NCBI RefSeq assembly: GCF_001424045.1
Contig: NZ_LMQB01000029.1
Coordinates: forward strand, 62,995 to 126,994
From: Rhizobium sp. Leaf371
GTDB taxonomy: Bacteria; Pseudomonadota; Alphaproteobacteria; Rhizobiales; Rhizobiaceae
Direction: 5' to 3'
DNA length: 64,000 nt
Made by a program: the position numbers and the translations under genes. Each line of letters starts with the position of its first letter. The stretch's first letter is position 1. Below the pieces are notes generated by a model that was not told the DNA's origin, did not search any database, and saw nothing but the letters and a program-made list of their open reading frames with translations. Below, in pieces: positions 8,712-17,830 of the stretch.

Positions 8712-9269
8712 ATGCCAGATGTGACCGAGTCCGAGTTGAAGGTGCTGATGCTCTTGTCCCTCGACGGGGACGAGGCGGCCTATCGCTGCCTGCTCGACGT
8801 GCTGCGACACCTGCTGGAGCGCTACTATGGAAGGCGCCTCGGACGGTCGGACAGGAGCGAGGTGGACGATCTGGTGCAGGAGACGCTGCTGGCGCTGCAC
8901 CAGCGCCGGATCACCTATGATCGCGACCGGCCGTTCACGGCCTGGTTCTTCACCATCGCCCGCCACAAGCTGGTGGATCATCACCGCAGGACGGGCGGTC
9001 GCGGCCATGTGGGGCTCGAGGCGGTGGACGAGATGCCGGACGGCTACCGCGAGGATGCGGTGTCCGCGCAGATGGACATTCAGCGGCTGCTTGCCGGTCT
9101 TCCCGCCTGGCAGGCGGAGGCGATCCGGCACGTGCGGCTCGACGGCCGGTCGATCACCGAGGCCGCGCTGCATGCGGGACGGTCCGAAAGCATGGTCAAG
9201 GTCGGCATTCACAGAGGGATCAAGGCACTGGCGGCACGATTGAGAGGCGATCATGACAAAGACGAATGA
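8712..9269 (+). CDS. ECF-family RNA polymerase sigma factor
   Basis: A 185-residue group IV sigma factor with only regions 2 and 4. Region 2 includes VDDLVQETLLALHQRRITYD and the promoter-melting stretch RPFTAWFFTIARHKLVDHHR (about 75-94). Region 4 includes GLPAWQAEAIRHVRLDGRSI followed by the recognition helix region (TEAALHAGRSESMVKVGIHRG, split). The next gene, overlapping by 17 bases, is an NrsF anti-sigma factor, placing the pair with SigF/NrsF (Caulobacter) and the sulfite-responsive RpoE1/RpoE4 type of Sinorhizobium. Likely targets are the divergent MXKDX/cytochrome/molybdoenzyme genes. Confidence 0.93.
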   Translation: MPDVTESELKVLMLLSLDGDEAAYRCLLDVLRHLLERYYGRRLGRSDRSEVDDLVQETLLALHQRRITYDRDRPFTAWFFTIARHKLVDHHRRTGGRGHVGLEAVDEMPDGYREDAVSAQMDIQRLLAGLPAWQAEAIRHVRLDGRSITEAALHAGRSESMVKVGIHRGIKALAARLRGDHDKDE

Positions 9270-9900
9270 ACTGATCGAGGACCTCGTGCGCGATCTCCGG
9301 CCGGTGCGCAGGCACGCGCTCGCAGGCCTTCTCGCCCGCGCCTTGGTGCCCGGACTGGCGCTCTCGGCTTGCCTCATTCTGTTCGGCCACGGGCTGCGGC
9401 CGGATCTTGGCGCGGCCGTCTTCGTGCCCGCCTTCTGGGTCAAGTCCGCCTATCCGCTGCTGCTCGGCCTCATCGGCCTCGGTGCCCTGCTCACCGTCGC
9501 GCGGCCCGGCGGCCGGCCGCTCGGCGGCGCGCTGAAGGTCGCGATCGTCTATGCGCTGCTGGTCGCGCTCGCCGTCCTGCAGATGCGGCAGGCGGCCTCC
9601 CCGGACGAAAGCCACCGGCTGGTGATGGGCATTTCCGCACTCTATTGCCCGCTGATCATCCTTGCGACCGGCGCGCCGCTGCTGGCGGCGACCTTCTGGT
9701 TCCTGCGCCGAAGCGCACCCACCTCCCCCACCCTTGCCGGCACCGTTGCCGGCCTTGCCGCCGGTGCGCTCGGCGCCTGGATCTACAGCTGGGGCTGCAT
9801 CGAAAACGGCCTCCCCTTCGTCGCCCTCTGGTACACGCTCGGCATCGTGCTCTGCACGATGCTCGGCGGGCTGATGGGGCGCTTCTGGCTCCGCTGGTAG
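9253..9900 (+). CDS. NrsF (DUF1109) family anti-sigma factor, six-helix membrane protein
   Basis: A 215-residue inner-membrane protein with a short cytoplasmic N-terminus (MTKTNELIEDLVRDLRPV) and about six hydrophobic helices, the layout of NrsF/DUF1109 proteins that hold their cognate ECF sigma at the membrane until stress. Two cysteines in or near helices (ALYCPLIIL and SWGCIENG) are at positions like those reported to sense stress in Caulobacter NrsF. The start overlaps the sigma gene and has its own GAGGCG ribosome site. Confidence 0.9.
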   Translation: MTKTNELIEDLVRDLRPVRRHALAGLLARALVPGLALSACLILFGHGLRPDLGAAVFVPAFWVKSAYPLLLGLIGLGALLTVARPGGRPLGGALKVAIVYALLVALAVLQMRQAASPDESHRLVMGISALYCPLIILATGAPLLAATFWFLRRSAPTSPTLAGTVAGLAAGALGAWIYSWGCIENGLPFVALWYTLGIVLCTMLGGLMGRFWLRW

Positions 9901-9907
9901 GCGAGCG

Positions 9908-10840
9908 TCACGCCCCCGGCGGGTTTGCCAGGCAGGCCCGCAGCCGCGGCGTCGCGAAGTCCGCAAAGGCGCGCATCTTCAGCGGCATGATCGCCTGTCC
10001 CAGATGCACGAGATGCACCGGCAGCGGCTCCGGCTGAGCGTCCTCCAGCACCACGACCAGCCGGCCATCGGCAAGCGCGGTCGCCGCCTGATAGGAGAGG
10101 ATGCGGGCGATACCGGCACCGGCCAGCGCCGCATCGATGGCGCCATCGGCGGTGTCGACCGCAAAGCGCGGCCGGATGGGCACGGCGATGGTCTCGCTCT
10201 GCCCGGCCCTGCCCCCCTCCCTATCGCCGCGAAACAGCCAGACGGCGCCGGCGGACAGCCGGTCGAAGGCGATGCAGTCATGCCCGGCGAGCGCCTCGAG
10301 GCTTTGAGGTGCGCCGCGCGCGGCGAGATAAGCGGGGCTCGCACAGGTGACCCAGCGCACCGCGCCGAGCCGCGTCGCCTTGAGGCGGCTGTCCGGCAGC
10401 GGGCCGATCCGCACCGCGAGATCGACATGGGTCTCGACAAGATCGAGCACATGATCCGACAGCGCCAGCCGCACATTGATCTCCGGATAGGCTTTCAGGA
10501 AATCGAGCACGACCGGCTCGACATGCATGCGCCCGAACAGGATCGGCGCCGTAATCAGCATGTCGCCGCGCGGCGTGCGAAATTCGCCGGTCGCCGCACG
10601 CTCCGCCGCGTCCAGCTCGTCGAGCACGCGCCGGCAGGCGGCGACATAGGCCTCTCCCGCCTCCGTCAGCAGCAGTTTGCGGCTGGTGCGCACGACCAGC
10701 TGCGCCCGCAGATGCGCTTCGAGGTCGGAGACGCGGCGGCTGACGGTCGGTAGCGGCACGCCGAGGCTGCGCGAGGCCGCCGACAGGCTGCCCCCGTCGA
10801 TGGCGGCCAGCAAGGTGCGCATGGCTTCGAAGCGGTCCAT
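9908..10840 (-). CDS. LysR-family transcriptional regulator
   Basis: A 310-residue LysR regulator: N-terminal winged helix (DRFEAMRTLLAAIDGGSLS, then AASRSLGVPLPTVSRRVSDL) and a C-terminal effector-binding domain from about residue 90. It is transcribed away from the PNPOx-like gene at 10968, the usual arrangement for a LysR regulator and its target. The start at 10840 matches where LysR proteins usually begin; an in-frame ATG 15 bases upstream is possible. It belongs to the CrgA/AaeR-like branch by its DMLITAPILFGRMHVEPVV block. Confidence 0.92.
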   Translation of the reverse strand: MDRFEAMRTLLAAIDGGSLSAASRSLGVPLPTVSRRVSDLEAHLRAQLVVRTSRKLLLTEAGEAYVAACRRVLDELDAAERAATGEFRTPRGDMLITAPILFGRMHVEPVVLDFLKAYPEINVRLALSDHVLDLVETHVDLAVRIGPLPDSRLKATRLGAVRWVTCASPAYLAARGAPQSLEALAGHDCIAFDRLSAGAVWLFRGDREGGRAGQSETIAVPIRPRFAVDTADGAIDAALAGAGIARILSYQAATALADGRLVVVLEDAQPEPLPVHLVHLGQAIMPLKMRAFADFATPRLRACLANPPGA

Positions 10841-10967
10841 CGGAGAGCATTCCATAAAACGGAAGGAAGACTTGTCAACGTCGCAGATACTGCCGCTTTC
10901 CGCAATGGTCTAGACAGGGTGCACCGGACGCCGAGGGGCCTCCGGCTCGATGCGAAAGGATGAACCG

Positions 10968-11606
10968 ATGACGGCCTCGAGCGATATCGCCTTCACGCCG
11001 ACGGTGAAGGCTCTTCAGGCTGCGCGCGGCTCGCGGTCTGCCTATGCCAGGATGGAAGAGGATGGCGGCTTCCGCACGGCGATCACGCGGGATCTCGCGA
11101 CCTTCCTCGACGGTGTCGACACGGCCTATCTGGCGACCGCCAATGCCGCGGGACAGCCCTATGCCCAGCACCGCGGCGGCCCGAAAGGGTTCATACGGGT
11201 GATCGACGGCAAGACGCTCGGCTTTGCCGACTATGCCGGCAACCGGCAATATGTCTCGACCGGAAACCTGGCGGAAAACGACAAGGCGTTCCTGTTCCTG
11301 ATGGACTACGCCCATCGCCGCCGGATCAAGCTCTGGGGCCGCGCCCGCGTCGTCGCCGATGATCCCGCGCTGATCGACCGGTTGATGCCGGAAGGCTATC
11401 GCGCCCGGCCGGAACAGGCCATCCTGTTCGAGGTCGAGGCCTGGGACGTGAACTGCCCGCAGCATATCCCCCAGAAGATCGATGCGGCCGACGTGGCCGA
11501 AACGGTCCAGCGGCTGAACGACCGCATCGCGGCGCTTCAGGCCGAGAACGAAAGCCTGAAACGCACGCTCGCGCTTGGCCCCTCCCCGGAAAAGACCCGG
11601 GAGTAA
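10968..11606 (+). CDS. Pyridoxamine 5'-phosphate oxidase-family flavoprotein
   Basis: A 212-residue split-barrel flavin-binding protein. The FMN-binding barrel shows as VDTAYLATANAAGQPYAQHRGG and GFADYAGNRQYVSTGNLAEN, followed by RRIKLWGRARVV. It ends in a coiled-coil-like tail (RLNDRIAALQAENESLKRTL) uncommon in the minimal family. It is probably an FMN- or heme-related oxidoreductase rather than PdxH. It is divergent from a LysR gene that likely controls it. The start at 10968 has AAGGAT upstream. Confidence 0.85.
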   Translation: MTASSDIAFTPTVKALQAARGSRSAYARMEEDGGFRTAITRDLATFLDGVDTAYLATANAAGQPYAQHRGGPKGFIRVIDGKTLGFADYAGNRQYVSTGNLAENDKAFLFLMDYAHRRRIKLWGRARVVADDPALIDRLMPEGYRARPEQAILFEVEAWDVNCPQHIPQKIDAADVAETVQRLNDRIAALQAENESLKRTLALGPSPEKTRE

Positions 11607-11627
11607 GCGCGCGCCCGAGATGTGGAC

Positions 11628-11662
11628 GGCCCGCCGGGTGGGGATGCCCGATCCGGCGGGCC
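11628..11662. terminator. Hairpin between convergent genes
   Basis: GGCCCGCCGG (11628-11637) and CCGGCGGGCC (11653-11662) are perfect 10-base inverted arms around a 15-base loop. It lies between the convergent PNPOx-like and TerC genes. It has no T-run on either strand, so terminator function is only likely. Confidence 0.5.
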
Positions 11663-11666
11663 CGGC

Positions 11667-11711
11667 CGATCTTCGATTACCCGATCTTCGATTATCCGAT
11701 CATCGATTACC
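11667..11711. repeat. Tandem repeat, three 15-bp units
   Basis: Units CGATCTTCGATTACC, CGATCTTCGATTATC and CGATCATCGATTACC follow each other without gaps. The third unit overlaps the stop codon of the TerC gene (11707-11709). Confidence 0.8.
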
Positions 11712-12687
11712 GGGCCTTCGCATCGCGCGTCTTTGCGAGGCTCCAGACGACGCCGCTCGCGATGATGGCGAAGGTGATGCCGAGCGACAGGGCGGCGGGG
11801 AATTTTTCAAGACCCAGGAGATCGGCAAGGAACACCTTGGAGCCGATGAAGATCAGCACCACGGCCAGCGCCGGCTTCAGATATTTGAAACGGTGGATCA
11901 TTGCGGCCAAGGCGAAGTAGAGCGCGCGCAGGCCGAGGATCGCGAAAATGTTGGAGGTGTAGACGATGAACGGATCGGTGGTGATGGCGAAGATGGCCGG
12001 AACCGAGTCGACCGCGAAGATGACGTCGGCGACCTCGATCAGCACCAGCGACAGGAACAGCGGCGTCACGAACAGGACCGTCCTGCCTGTCACCGGATGG
12101 GGCTGGCGCACGAAGAAGCGCTCGCCCTGGTGCGTCTCGGTCACGTTGAAGCGGCGGCGCATCCAGCGCACGAGCGGGTTTCTGGCAATATCCGGCTCGG
12201 CGTCCTTCATCACCAGCATCTTCACGCCGGTGAAGACGAGGAAGGCGGCAAAGACATAGAGCAGCCAGGAGAACTCGGCCACCAGCGTCGCGCCGACGCC
12301 GATCATGATGGCGCGCAGCACGATGACGCCGAGAATGCCCCAGAACAGCACGCGGTGCTGATGGAGCCGGGGTACGGCGAAGAAGGAGAAGATCAGAGCG
12401 ATGACGAAGACGTTGTCGAGGGCCAGCGTCTTCTCGACCACGAAGCCAGTCATATAGGCCAGACCGGAGTCGGCGCCGAGATACCACCAGACCCAGCCGC
12501 CGAAGGCGAGGCCGAGCGAGATGTAAAGCGCGGAGAGCCGCAGGCTTTCGCTCACCTCGATCTCCCTGTTCTCCTTGTGCAAAACGCCGAGATCGAAGGT
12601 GAGAAGGGCGATGACGATGCCGAGAAAGCCGGCCCACATCCAGACCGGCTTGCCCAGCCAGTCGAAAAAGAGAAACGCAAGATCCAT
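11707..12687 (-). CDS. TerC family integral membrane protein (Alx-like)
   Basis: A 326-residue polytopic protein of the TerC/Alx family, with about nine hydrophobic helices. Members are linked to metal (manganese) export and tellurite resistance. Conserved intramembrane acidic blocks are TLALDNVFVIALIFSFF and IEVADVIFAVDSVPAIFAI. The start at 12687 has GAGG upstream and is preferred over a 12732 start. No convincing yybP-ykoY manganese riboswitch was recognised in the upstream 270 bases. Confidence 0.92.
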   Translation of the reverse strand: MDLAFLFFDWLGKPVWMWAGFLGIVIALLTFDLGVLHKENREIEVSESLRLSALYISLGLAFGGWVWWYLGADSGLAYMTGFVVEKTLALDNVFVIALIFSFFAVPRLHQHRVLFWGILGVIVLRAIMIGVGATLVAEFSWLLYVFAAFLVFTGVKMLVMKDAEPDIARNPLVRWMRRRFNVTETHQGERFFVRQPHPVTGRTVLFVTPLFLSLVLIEVADVIFAVDSVPAIFAITTDPFIVYTSNIFAILGLRALYFALAAMIHRFKYLKPALAVVLIFIGSKVFLADLLGLEKFPAALSLGITFAIIASGVVWSLAKTRDAKAR

Positions 12688-12963
12688 CGGAGAAACCTCT
12701 GCCGGCGCGGTGTCGGGAAAAGGGTCCGACATCGCAAGAGCGCCGGAGCTCTCGCCAGAGGGGCCCGGACCAGCGGGTTGAAGGCGAGATGGGCATGCCC
12801 CAAAAGCGTATCAAGAGGGTATCCGTGCAAAACTGCGGATTTTTTCAAGGACGACGGCCGACGACCCGACCCCGACGCGTCCACCGACATGCGCCGCCGG
12901 CAGGGGACGCCGAACATGGAACGCATCGGGCGCCCATCCGTTGTTCTCGCAAAGGAGAATGTC

Positions 12964-13173
12964 ATGGACAGCACGCAGAACAGCCACCCCGCAGCCGTGG
13001 ACGCGATCATCGAGACCTATTCCGTCAGCCCCGGGGAAGCCGAACGCATCGTGCAGCAATTCGGCGAAGACGAGGCGGAACTGGCGCTGCTGCTCGGCCA
13101 CGAAGGCGCGCCGGACGCCCCCTCCCCCAACACCGCGAATATTGAAGAGAGCTACGTCCTGTTCGATATCTGA
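12964..13173 (+). CDS. Small acidic hypothetical protein
   Basis: A 69-residue protein starting at an ATG with AAGGAG at ideal spacing. It contains a short helical core, VSPGEAERIVQQFGEDEAEL, resembling a helix-turn-helix or DUF3606-like fold, and an acidic C-terminus (NIEESYVLFDI). No function can be assigned. It is embedded in a longer chance frame that begins far upstream; only this segment has a proper translation signal. Confidence 0.65.
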   Translation: MDSTQNSHPAAVDAIIETYSVSPGEAERIVQQFGEDEAELALLLGHEGAPDAPSPNTANIEESYVLFDI

Positions 13174-13460
13174 GACGATATTGGGGTCGGTTCCGGTACG
13201 GGGCGGAATGGCACTTTAAGCACCCGGCTGTTGTCTCAATTGAACCGTCGTGAATTTTAGTGCCGGAAAGCTTTGATGTGTAGGGGCTGAAGACTGTCCC
13301 AAACAGTCTTTCGTCCAGTTGGGACGTCCGCTTTGCGCCAGAAGCTGCCATCGGCTCCAAGCCTAGTGTTGTCTGTATTGGGATCGCTAGCGAGGTGTCT
13401 TCCTATGAATCATTATCGTTGAAAGCTACCGTGCGACCAAACTCATGAAACGCCCCGAGA
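13174..13460. other. Intergenic remnant, composition shift
   Basis: This 287-base gap marks a change from GC-rich flanks to the AT-richer gene at 13461-14900. The segment around 13315-13360 (CGTCCGCTTTGCGCCAGAAG) resembles sequence families dispersed in rhizobial genomes, recalled from memory. No open frame with a ribosome site was accepted. Confidence 0.3.
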
Positions 13461-14900
13461 TCAGTTGTTGACCTGGACTCCTACGCGATATGCGGCAAAA
13501 GCTTTGTCCCATTTTTGCAAATACAGTTTTAGGCTCATGACCCGCGTCGTTGGGTTCCTTTCCTCTATATGGTCGAAACATTTTCGCAGCAGCTCCCACA
13601 CTTCTGGGATCGAAAGCTTGCTGCCCGGAACGGGAATCGAAAACTCATGCCGGACGATGACCCCGGCCTGATAATGCTCGAACCCGCACCAGACTGAGAC
13701 GATAGGGTCTTTCACTTCGATAGCTCTACTCTGGGTGTAGGCCCAAACATCGAAATCCAACGAAAACAGCTCAAGTTCGGAACGGCTGCTCGACGCTTGT
13801 AATCGAACCGTATCGCCGAGTTGCCCATCCTCTTCACATGCTTGCACAGCACTTCGGAGTGCCGAAAGGCAAAGCTTGCTGGATAAGACCATCGTCGGAT
13901 AGCTCATGTCCAACTCCAGCATTCGCTCCCTGTTGAGCCTATGTGTTCTCACCTTGATCTTCGTCTCATGACCTGTAGCGACCGAGATTTCGCGGAACGA
14001 CTGAAGTACAGCAGGTACGTAAATGTCATCAAGCGATTCCTTGGTGACGATTTCTCCGACTACAGCACCCAGGTATCTTGCTGCACTTTCATACTCATTT
14101 TGCTTGTTCGGATCCCAGCGCTGCGGACTCTTGAGCGAATGATGACGCAGCTTTCCACGCAGGAGTACCAACGTACGAATCTTTTCGCGGGTGGTATCAT
14201 CAGGATTGAAGAGATTGAATGCAGGCGCTCCGGTCGACTTTTGCGCGGCAAACGCCATCGCGGTGTTCTCGATGGCTTGGCAAAGCTCCAGTTGCTTCGA
14301 CAGGAGGTCCGTCTGCTTTTCGTTGCCGGTCTTTCCATCGCAGAATCGCGTTTCCAGAAACAGATACATGTTATTATACGCGTCGACGTACCGCTTGGCA
14401 GCGTACGCTAGCCGCCCCTCGCGAAAATGCGAGGTCGATTCAATTCGGTCATCGGAAATTTGACCCACACAAAAGGCCCTTCCGATCTGTTCGAAATCGC
14501 ACTCCTGATTCAGAACATTGCCGTTGTTCGAGCGAAACGACTTGAGATGGATGCTGGCTTCCTCACTCACGTCCTCCGCGCGGAAGCGCAGTTCGTAATT
14601 GTCGAAGTCCAGGTCTACAATCTGTTGGCCACTTATGACGGCCTGCCAATTCATGATGCTTTTCCGCGCGCGCGAGGCATGCTCACCTCCCTGTATCGTG
14701 ATATGCGGAATTTCCGCCTCCGACCCGGCCGGCTGCACATACGGTGCCTGTGCGATGTCTATGCCGGAAAATGAGACACAAACGCGCTTCAGTACGTTGC
14801 CTTCACGTTCCAAGTAGAAGGTTGTGTTACCCAATTTAATGGGCCAGCCTTCCATCACTTCAACGTGATTCTTAACATCGAATGCTACTGTAACGATCAT
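13461..14900 (-). CDS. Orphan protein with HEPN-like motif, function unknown
   Basis: A 479-residue protein that I do not recognise. It is visibly AT-richer than its neighbours and uses codons such as TTA, AAT and CGA that are rare nearby, so it was probably acquired. The N-terminal half is beta-rich (FYLEREGNVLKRVCVSFSG). The centre is helical, with REKIRTLVLLRGKLRHHSL at about residues 243-261; its R-x4-H pattern is the catalytic motif of HEPN-type RNases, which suggests but does not prove a HEPN domain. The C-terminus ends in AFAAYRVGVQVNN. No signal peptide or membrane helix is visible. It stands alone with gaps of about 250-290 bases on each side. Confidence 0.7.
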   Translation of the reverse strand: MIVTVAFDVKNHVEVMEGWPIKLGNTTFYLEREGNVLKRVCVSFSGIDIAQAPYVQPAGSEAEIPHITIQGGEHASRARKSIMNWQAVISGQQIVDLDFDNYELRFRAEDVSEEASIHLKSFRSNNGNVLNQECDFEQIGRAFCVGQISDDRIESTSHFREGRLAYAAKRYVDAYNNMYLFLETRFCDGKTGNEKQTDLLSKQLELCQAIENTAMAFAAQKSTGAPAFNLFNPDDTTREKIRTLVLLRGKLRHHSLKSPQRWDPNKQNEYESAARYLGAVVGEIVTKESLDDIYVPAVLQSFREISVATGHETKIKVRTHRLNRERMLELDMSYPTMVLSSKLCLSALRSAVQACEEDGQLGDTVRLQASSSRSELELFSLDFDVWAYTQSRAIEVKDPIVSVWCGFEHYQAGVIVRHEFSIPVPGSKLSIPEVWELLRKCFDHIEERNPTTRVMSLKLYLQKWDKAFAAYRVGVQVNN

Positions 14901-15155
14901 GCCTTAATCTTGCTCGGCAACCATGCTCGATGCAAGCCTTGCTTGCCTTGGTCATCATTGGGCCGATTGCGGACTTCGCTCCTGAGAGCGTCATTTCGCC
15001 CAGAGCCTGAACCGACCCCATATTTGCGGCGAAAGCGACCCGTCGGTGGATAGGCCGGGGGCCTTACATCTTGCCGCTGCAATTTCGAGCCCTATAAAAA
15101 CCCCTCAAGGATATGCGTCCCGGTTCTGTCGTCGGGCACGCCAAGGGGTGGACCA

Positions 15156-16550
15156 TTGCCGGAATTTGAACAAACACTGGGCGCCGGAGCGCTGATCTCG
15201 ATCGCCGTCGGCGCCGTCCTGCTGCTGTTGCTGCTGATCATCCAGTTTCGCGTGCATGCCTTCGTCGCGCTCATTCTCGTCAGCCTTCTCACCGCCGTCG
15301 CCGCGGGCATTCCCGCCGCCAATATCCTGACGACGATGACGAACGGTTTCGGCTCCACGCTGGGCGGGGTCGCGCTTCTGGTCGGCCTCGGCGCCATGCT
15401 CGGGCGCATGCTGGAGATCTCCGGCGGGGCGCAGGCGCTGGCCGACGATCTCGTCGCACGCTTCGGCGAGAAGCGGGCGCCGATGGCGCTCGGCATCACC
15501 TCGCTCATCTTCGGCTTTCCGATCTTCTTCGATGCCGGCCTCGTCGTCATGCTGCCGGTGGTCTTCACCGTCGCGCGCCGGCTCGGCGGCAGCCTGCTGC
15601 TCTACGGCATTCCCGTCGCCACGGCCTTCTCCGTTATGCACGTCTTCGTGCCGCCGCATCCCGGGCCCGTGGCGGCTGCCGAGCTTCTCGGCGCCGATGC
15701 CGGTCTCCTCATCCTCGCCGGTCTCGCGGTTGCCATCCCCACCTGGATCGTCGCCGGACAGATGTTCGGCACCTGGATCGGCAAGCGCATCATCCTGCCC
15801 GTTCCCGACAGCTTTTCCGCGAAGGACGGGAAGGATTCCGGAGCGACGACAGATAGCGCGCGTCCGCCGAGCCCCGGCCTCGTCGTTGCCCTGCTCCTCC
15901 TGCCGCTGCTGCTGATCTTCATGAACACCGGGCTCGATTTCGCCCGCGCGCAGGGCTGGGTGAGCAAGGATGCCGCCTGGTTCCAGCTTGCGCGGACGCT
16001 CGGCGCGACGCCGGTGGCCCTGCTCATCTCCGTTCTCGTGGCAAGCTATGTGCTCGGCCCGATGCGCGGCCGGACCCCGATCGAGGTCGAACGCATTCTG
16101 GATTCGGCGCTCGGTCCCGTCTGCTCCATCATCCTCATCACCGGCGCCGGCGGCATGTTCGGCGGCGTGCTGCGCGCCTCCGGCATCGGTGCGGCCCTGT
16201 CGGACGCTCTGGCGGATATCGGCCTGCCGGTCTTCGTCGCGGGCTTTCTCGTCGCGACCGCGCTGCGCGTCGCGCAGGGCTCGGCCACGGTCGCGCTCAT
16301 CACGGCGGCGGGTCTCATCCAGCCGGCCGTGCAGGCTGCGGGCTATCAGGGCCTGCAGCTTTCGGCCATCGTCATCGCGCTCGCCTCCGGCTCCGTCATG
16401 CTGTCGCATGTCAACGACAGCGGCTTCTGGCTCGTCGGCCGCTTCTTCAACATGGACGTCAAGACGACCTTCAAGACCTGGACCGTCATGCAGACCCTGG
16501 TCGGCCTCATCGGCTTCGCCCTGGCCGGCCTCCTGTTCGCGCTCGCCTGA
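15156..16550 (+). CDS. GntP-family gluconate:H+ symporter
   Basis: A 464-residue inner-membrane permease with 12 or more hydrophobic helices and GntP blocks: LLVGLGAMLGRMLEISGGA, FGFPIFFDAGLVVMLPVVF, SVMHVFVPPHPGPVAAAELL and SGSVMLSHVNDSGFWLVGRF. Substrates in this family are gluconate, idonate or related sugar acids. The start is TTG at 15156, with AAGGGG at good spacing. No kinase or dehydratase gene is adjacent, so the exact substrate is open. Confidence 0.93.
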   Translation: MPEFEQTLGAGALISIAVGAVLLLLLLIIQFRVHAFVALILVSLLTAVAAGIPAANILTTMTNGFGSTLGGVALLVGLGAMLGRMLEISGGAQALADDLVARFGEKRAPMALGITSLIFGFPIFFDAGLVVMLPVVFTVARRLGGSLLLYGIPVATAFSVMHVFVPPHPGPVAAAELLGADAGLLILAGLAVAIPTWIVAGQMFGTWIGKRIILPVPDSFSAKDGKDSGATTDSARPPSPGLVVALLLLPLLLIFMNTGLDFARAQGWVSKDAAWFQLARTLGATPVALLISVLVASYVLGPMRGRTPIEVERILDSALGPVCSIILITGAGGMFGGVLRASGIGAALSDALADIGLPVFVAGFLVATALRVAQGSATVALITAAGLIQPAVQAAGYQGLQLSAIVIALASGSVMLSHVNDSGFWLVGRFFNMDVKTTFKTWTVMQTLVGLIGFALAGLLFALA

Positions 16551-16732
16551 GGCGCCGCGAGCAGATCGGAACGATCGCGACGCGTTTTAAGGCCCGGACG
16601 CACCGACCGGGCTTGCCGCCCGGTTCGCACGGCTTGTTAGGGATATCCGGCCACGACGGATCGTCCATGACGAAGTCTTAAGGTCTATCGCCGAACATCC
16701 CGGGAGCTGCATGATGCAAGGGCGTAGGCGCG

Positions 16733-17830
16733 ATGTTCCCAGGAGTTGACGACGACACGAGAGGTGCTGATCGCAGTTCGCTCGCGTCATCCGCCGGAGA
16801 AGGTCCGGACCTGCCGGGCTCGATCGCGCAATGCCATGCCGAGATCGAACGCCTGCGCTGCGAACTCCGCGCGCGGGACCAGGGCTCCGTCCGGTCACAC
16901 CGTATCTCGGTTCTCGACCACCAGCGGGGAACCTTTGCGCGGGCGCTCTCGCTTGCGCGCACGGGCGTCTGGGTCTGTGCCCTGCCGGGCAACGAACTGG
17001 AATGGTCGGATGTGGTCTACGACATCTTCGACCTGCCGCGCGGCTCGAAACTGGTGCGCGAGCAGATTACCGGCCTTTATCCCCCCGCCTCGCTCGCGCG
17101 GCTCGAAGCGCTGCGAAGCCAGGCCATCGCGACCGGCGGCGGGTTCGGGTTCGACGCGGAGATCGTCACCGCGAGGGGCGATCACCGCTGGATCCGGATC
17201 ACGGCAACGGTCGAGTCCGAGGCGGGAGAGCCGGTCAGGATCTTCGGCACCAAGCAGGACATCACCGAGGAAAAACTGGCGCTGGACCGGATCCGCTATC
17301 TCGCGGCGCATGATGTGATGACGGGCCTGTCCAACCGCGCGGCGTTTCAGGAGAAGCTCGCCGGATTGACGACGGCCGACGCGCTGTCGGGATCGGGCGC
17401 CTGCCTCTTCCTCATCGATCTCGACGGCTTCAAGACGCTGAACGACACGTTCGGCCATGCGGCCGGCGACGACTGCCTGAAGGAGGCCGCCGGCCGCCTG
17501 ACGCGCATTTTCGGCGACGCATCCATGATCGCCCGGGTCGGCGGCGATGAATTCGCCGTCATCGTCGAGGGTGGCAAGGAGCCGCGCTTCGTCCCCCTCC
17601 TCGGCCAGATCATCGTGCAGGACCTGCGCCAGACCGTTTCGTCTGCGGGTGTCGCCGTGACGGTCGGGGCATCGGTCGGCATCGCCTTTGCCGACGGCAC
17701 CAGCCCGGAGACCCTCTTCCGCAGAGCCGACACCGCCCTCTACGCCGCCAAGGCCGGCGGTCGCAGCCAGTTCCGGATCTTCGACGACGATCTCGACCCC
17801 GCGCTCCGCGAAAACGCGTCCGCCGCCTGA
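16733..17830 (+). CDS. PAS-GGDEF diguanylate cyclase
   Basis: A 365-residue soluble protein: an N-terminal helical region with a coiled coil (about 30-50), one PAS domain (about 65-185, ending in the PAC-like EPVRIFGTKQDITEEK), and a GGDEF domain with intact RVGGDEFAV, so it should make cyclic di-GMP. The RxxD inhibitory site expected just before GGDEF is absent (GDASMIAR). No membrane helix is predicted. It is convergent with the kpsC-like gene. A weak ribosome site precedes the ATG. Confidence 0.93.
   Translation: MFPGVDDDTRGADRSSLASSAGEGPDLPGSIAQCHAEIERLRCELRARDQGSVRSHRISVLDHQRGTFARALSLARTGVWVCALPGNELEWSDVVYDIFDLPRGSKLVREQITGLYPPASLARLEALRSQAIATGGGFGFDAEIVTARGDHRWIRITATVESEAGEPVRIFGTKQDITEEKLALDRIRYLAAHDVMTGLSNRAAFQEKLAGLTTADALSGSGACLFLIDLDGFKTLNDTFGHAAGDDCLKEAAGRLTRIFGDASMIARVGGDEFAVIVEGGKEPRFVPLLGQIIVQDLRQTVSSAGVAVTVGASVGIAFADGTSPETLFRRADTALYAAKAGGRSQFRIFDDDLDPALRENASAA

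Noticed and set aside
12690-12960. Possible manganese riboswitch upstream of TerC
   Set aside because: The conserved yybP-ykoY sequence blocks could not be found; only a short hairpin near AGAGC/GCTCT is present.
11575-13173. Long plus-strand open frame of 532 codons antisense to TerC
   Set aside because: Its body is composed of charged low-complexity sequence typical of antisense frames in GC-rich genes. Only the last 69 codons (12964-13173) have a ribosome site and protein-like composition.
15080-15155. Possible terminator or riboswitch before the GntP gene
   Set aside because: The ACCCCTC/AGGGGT complementarity is interrupted and not followed by a T-run; considered chance.
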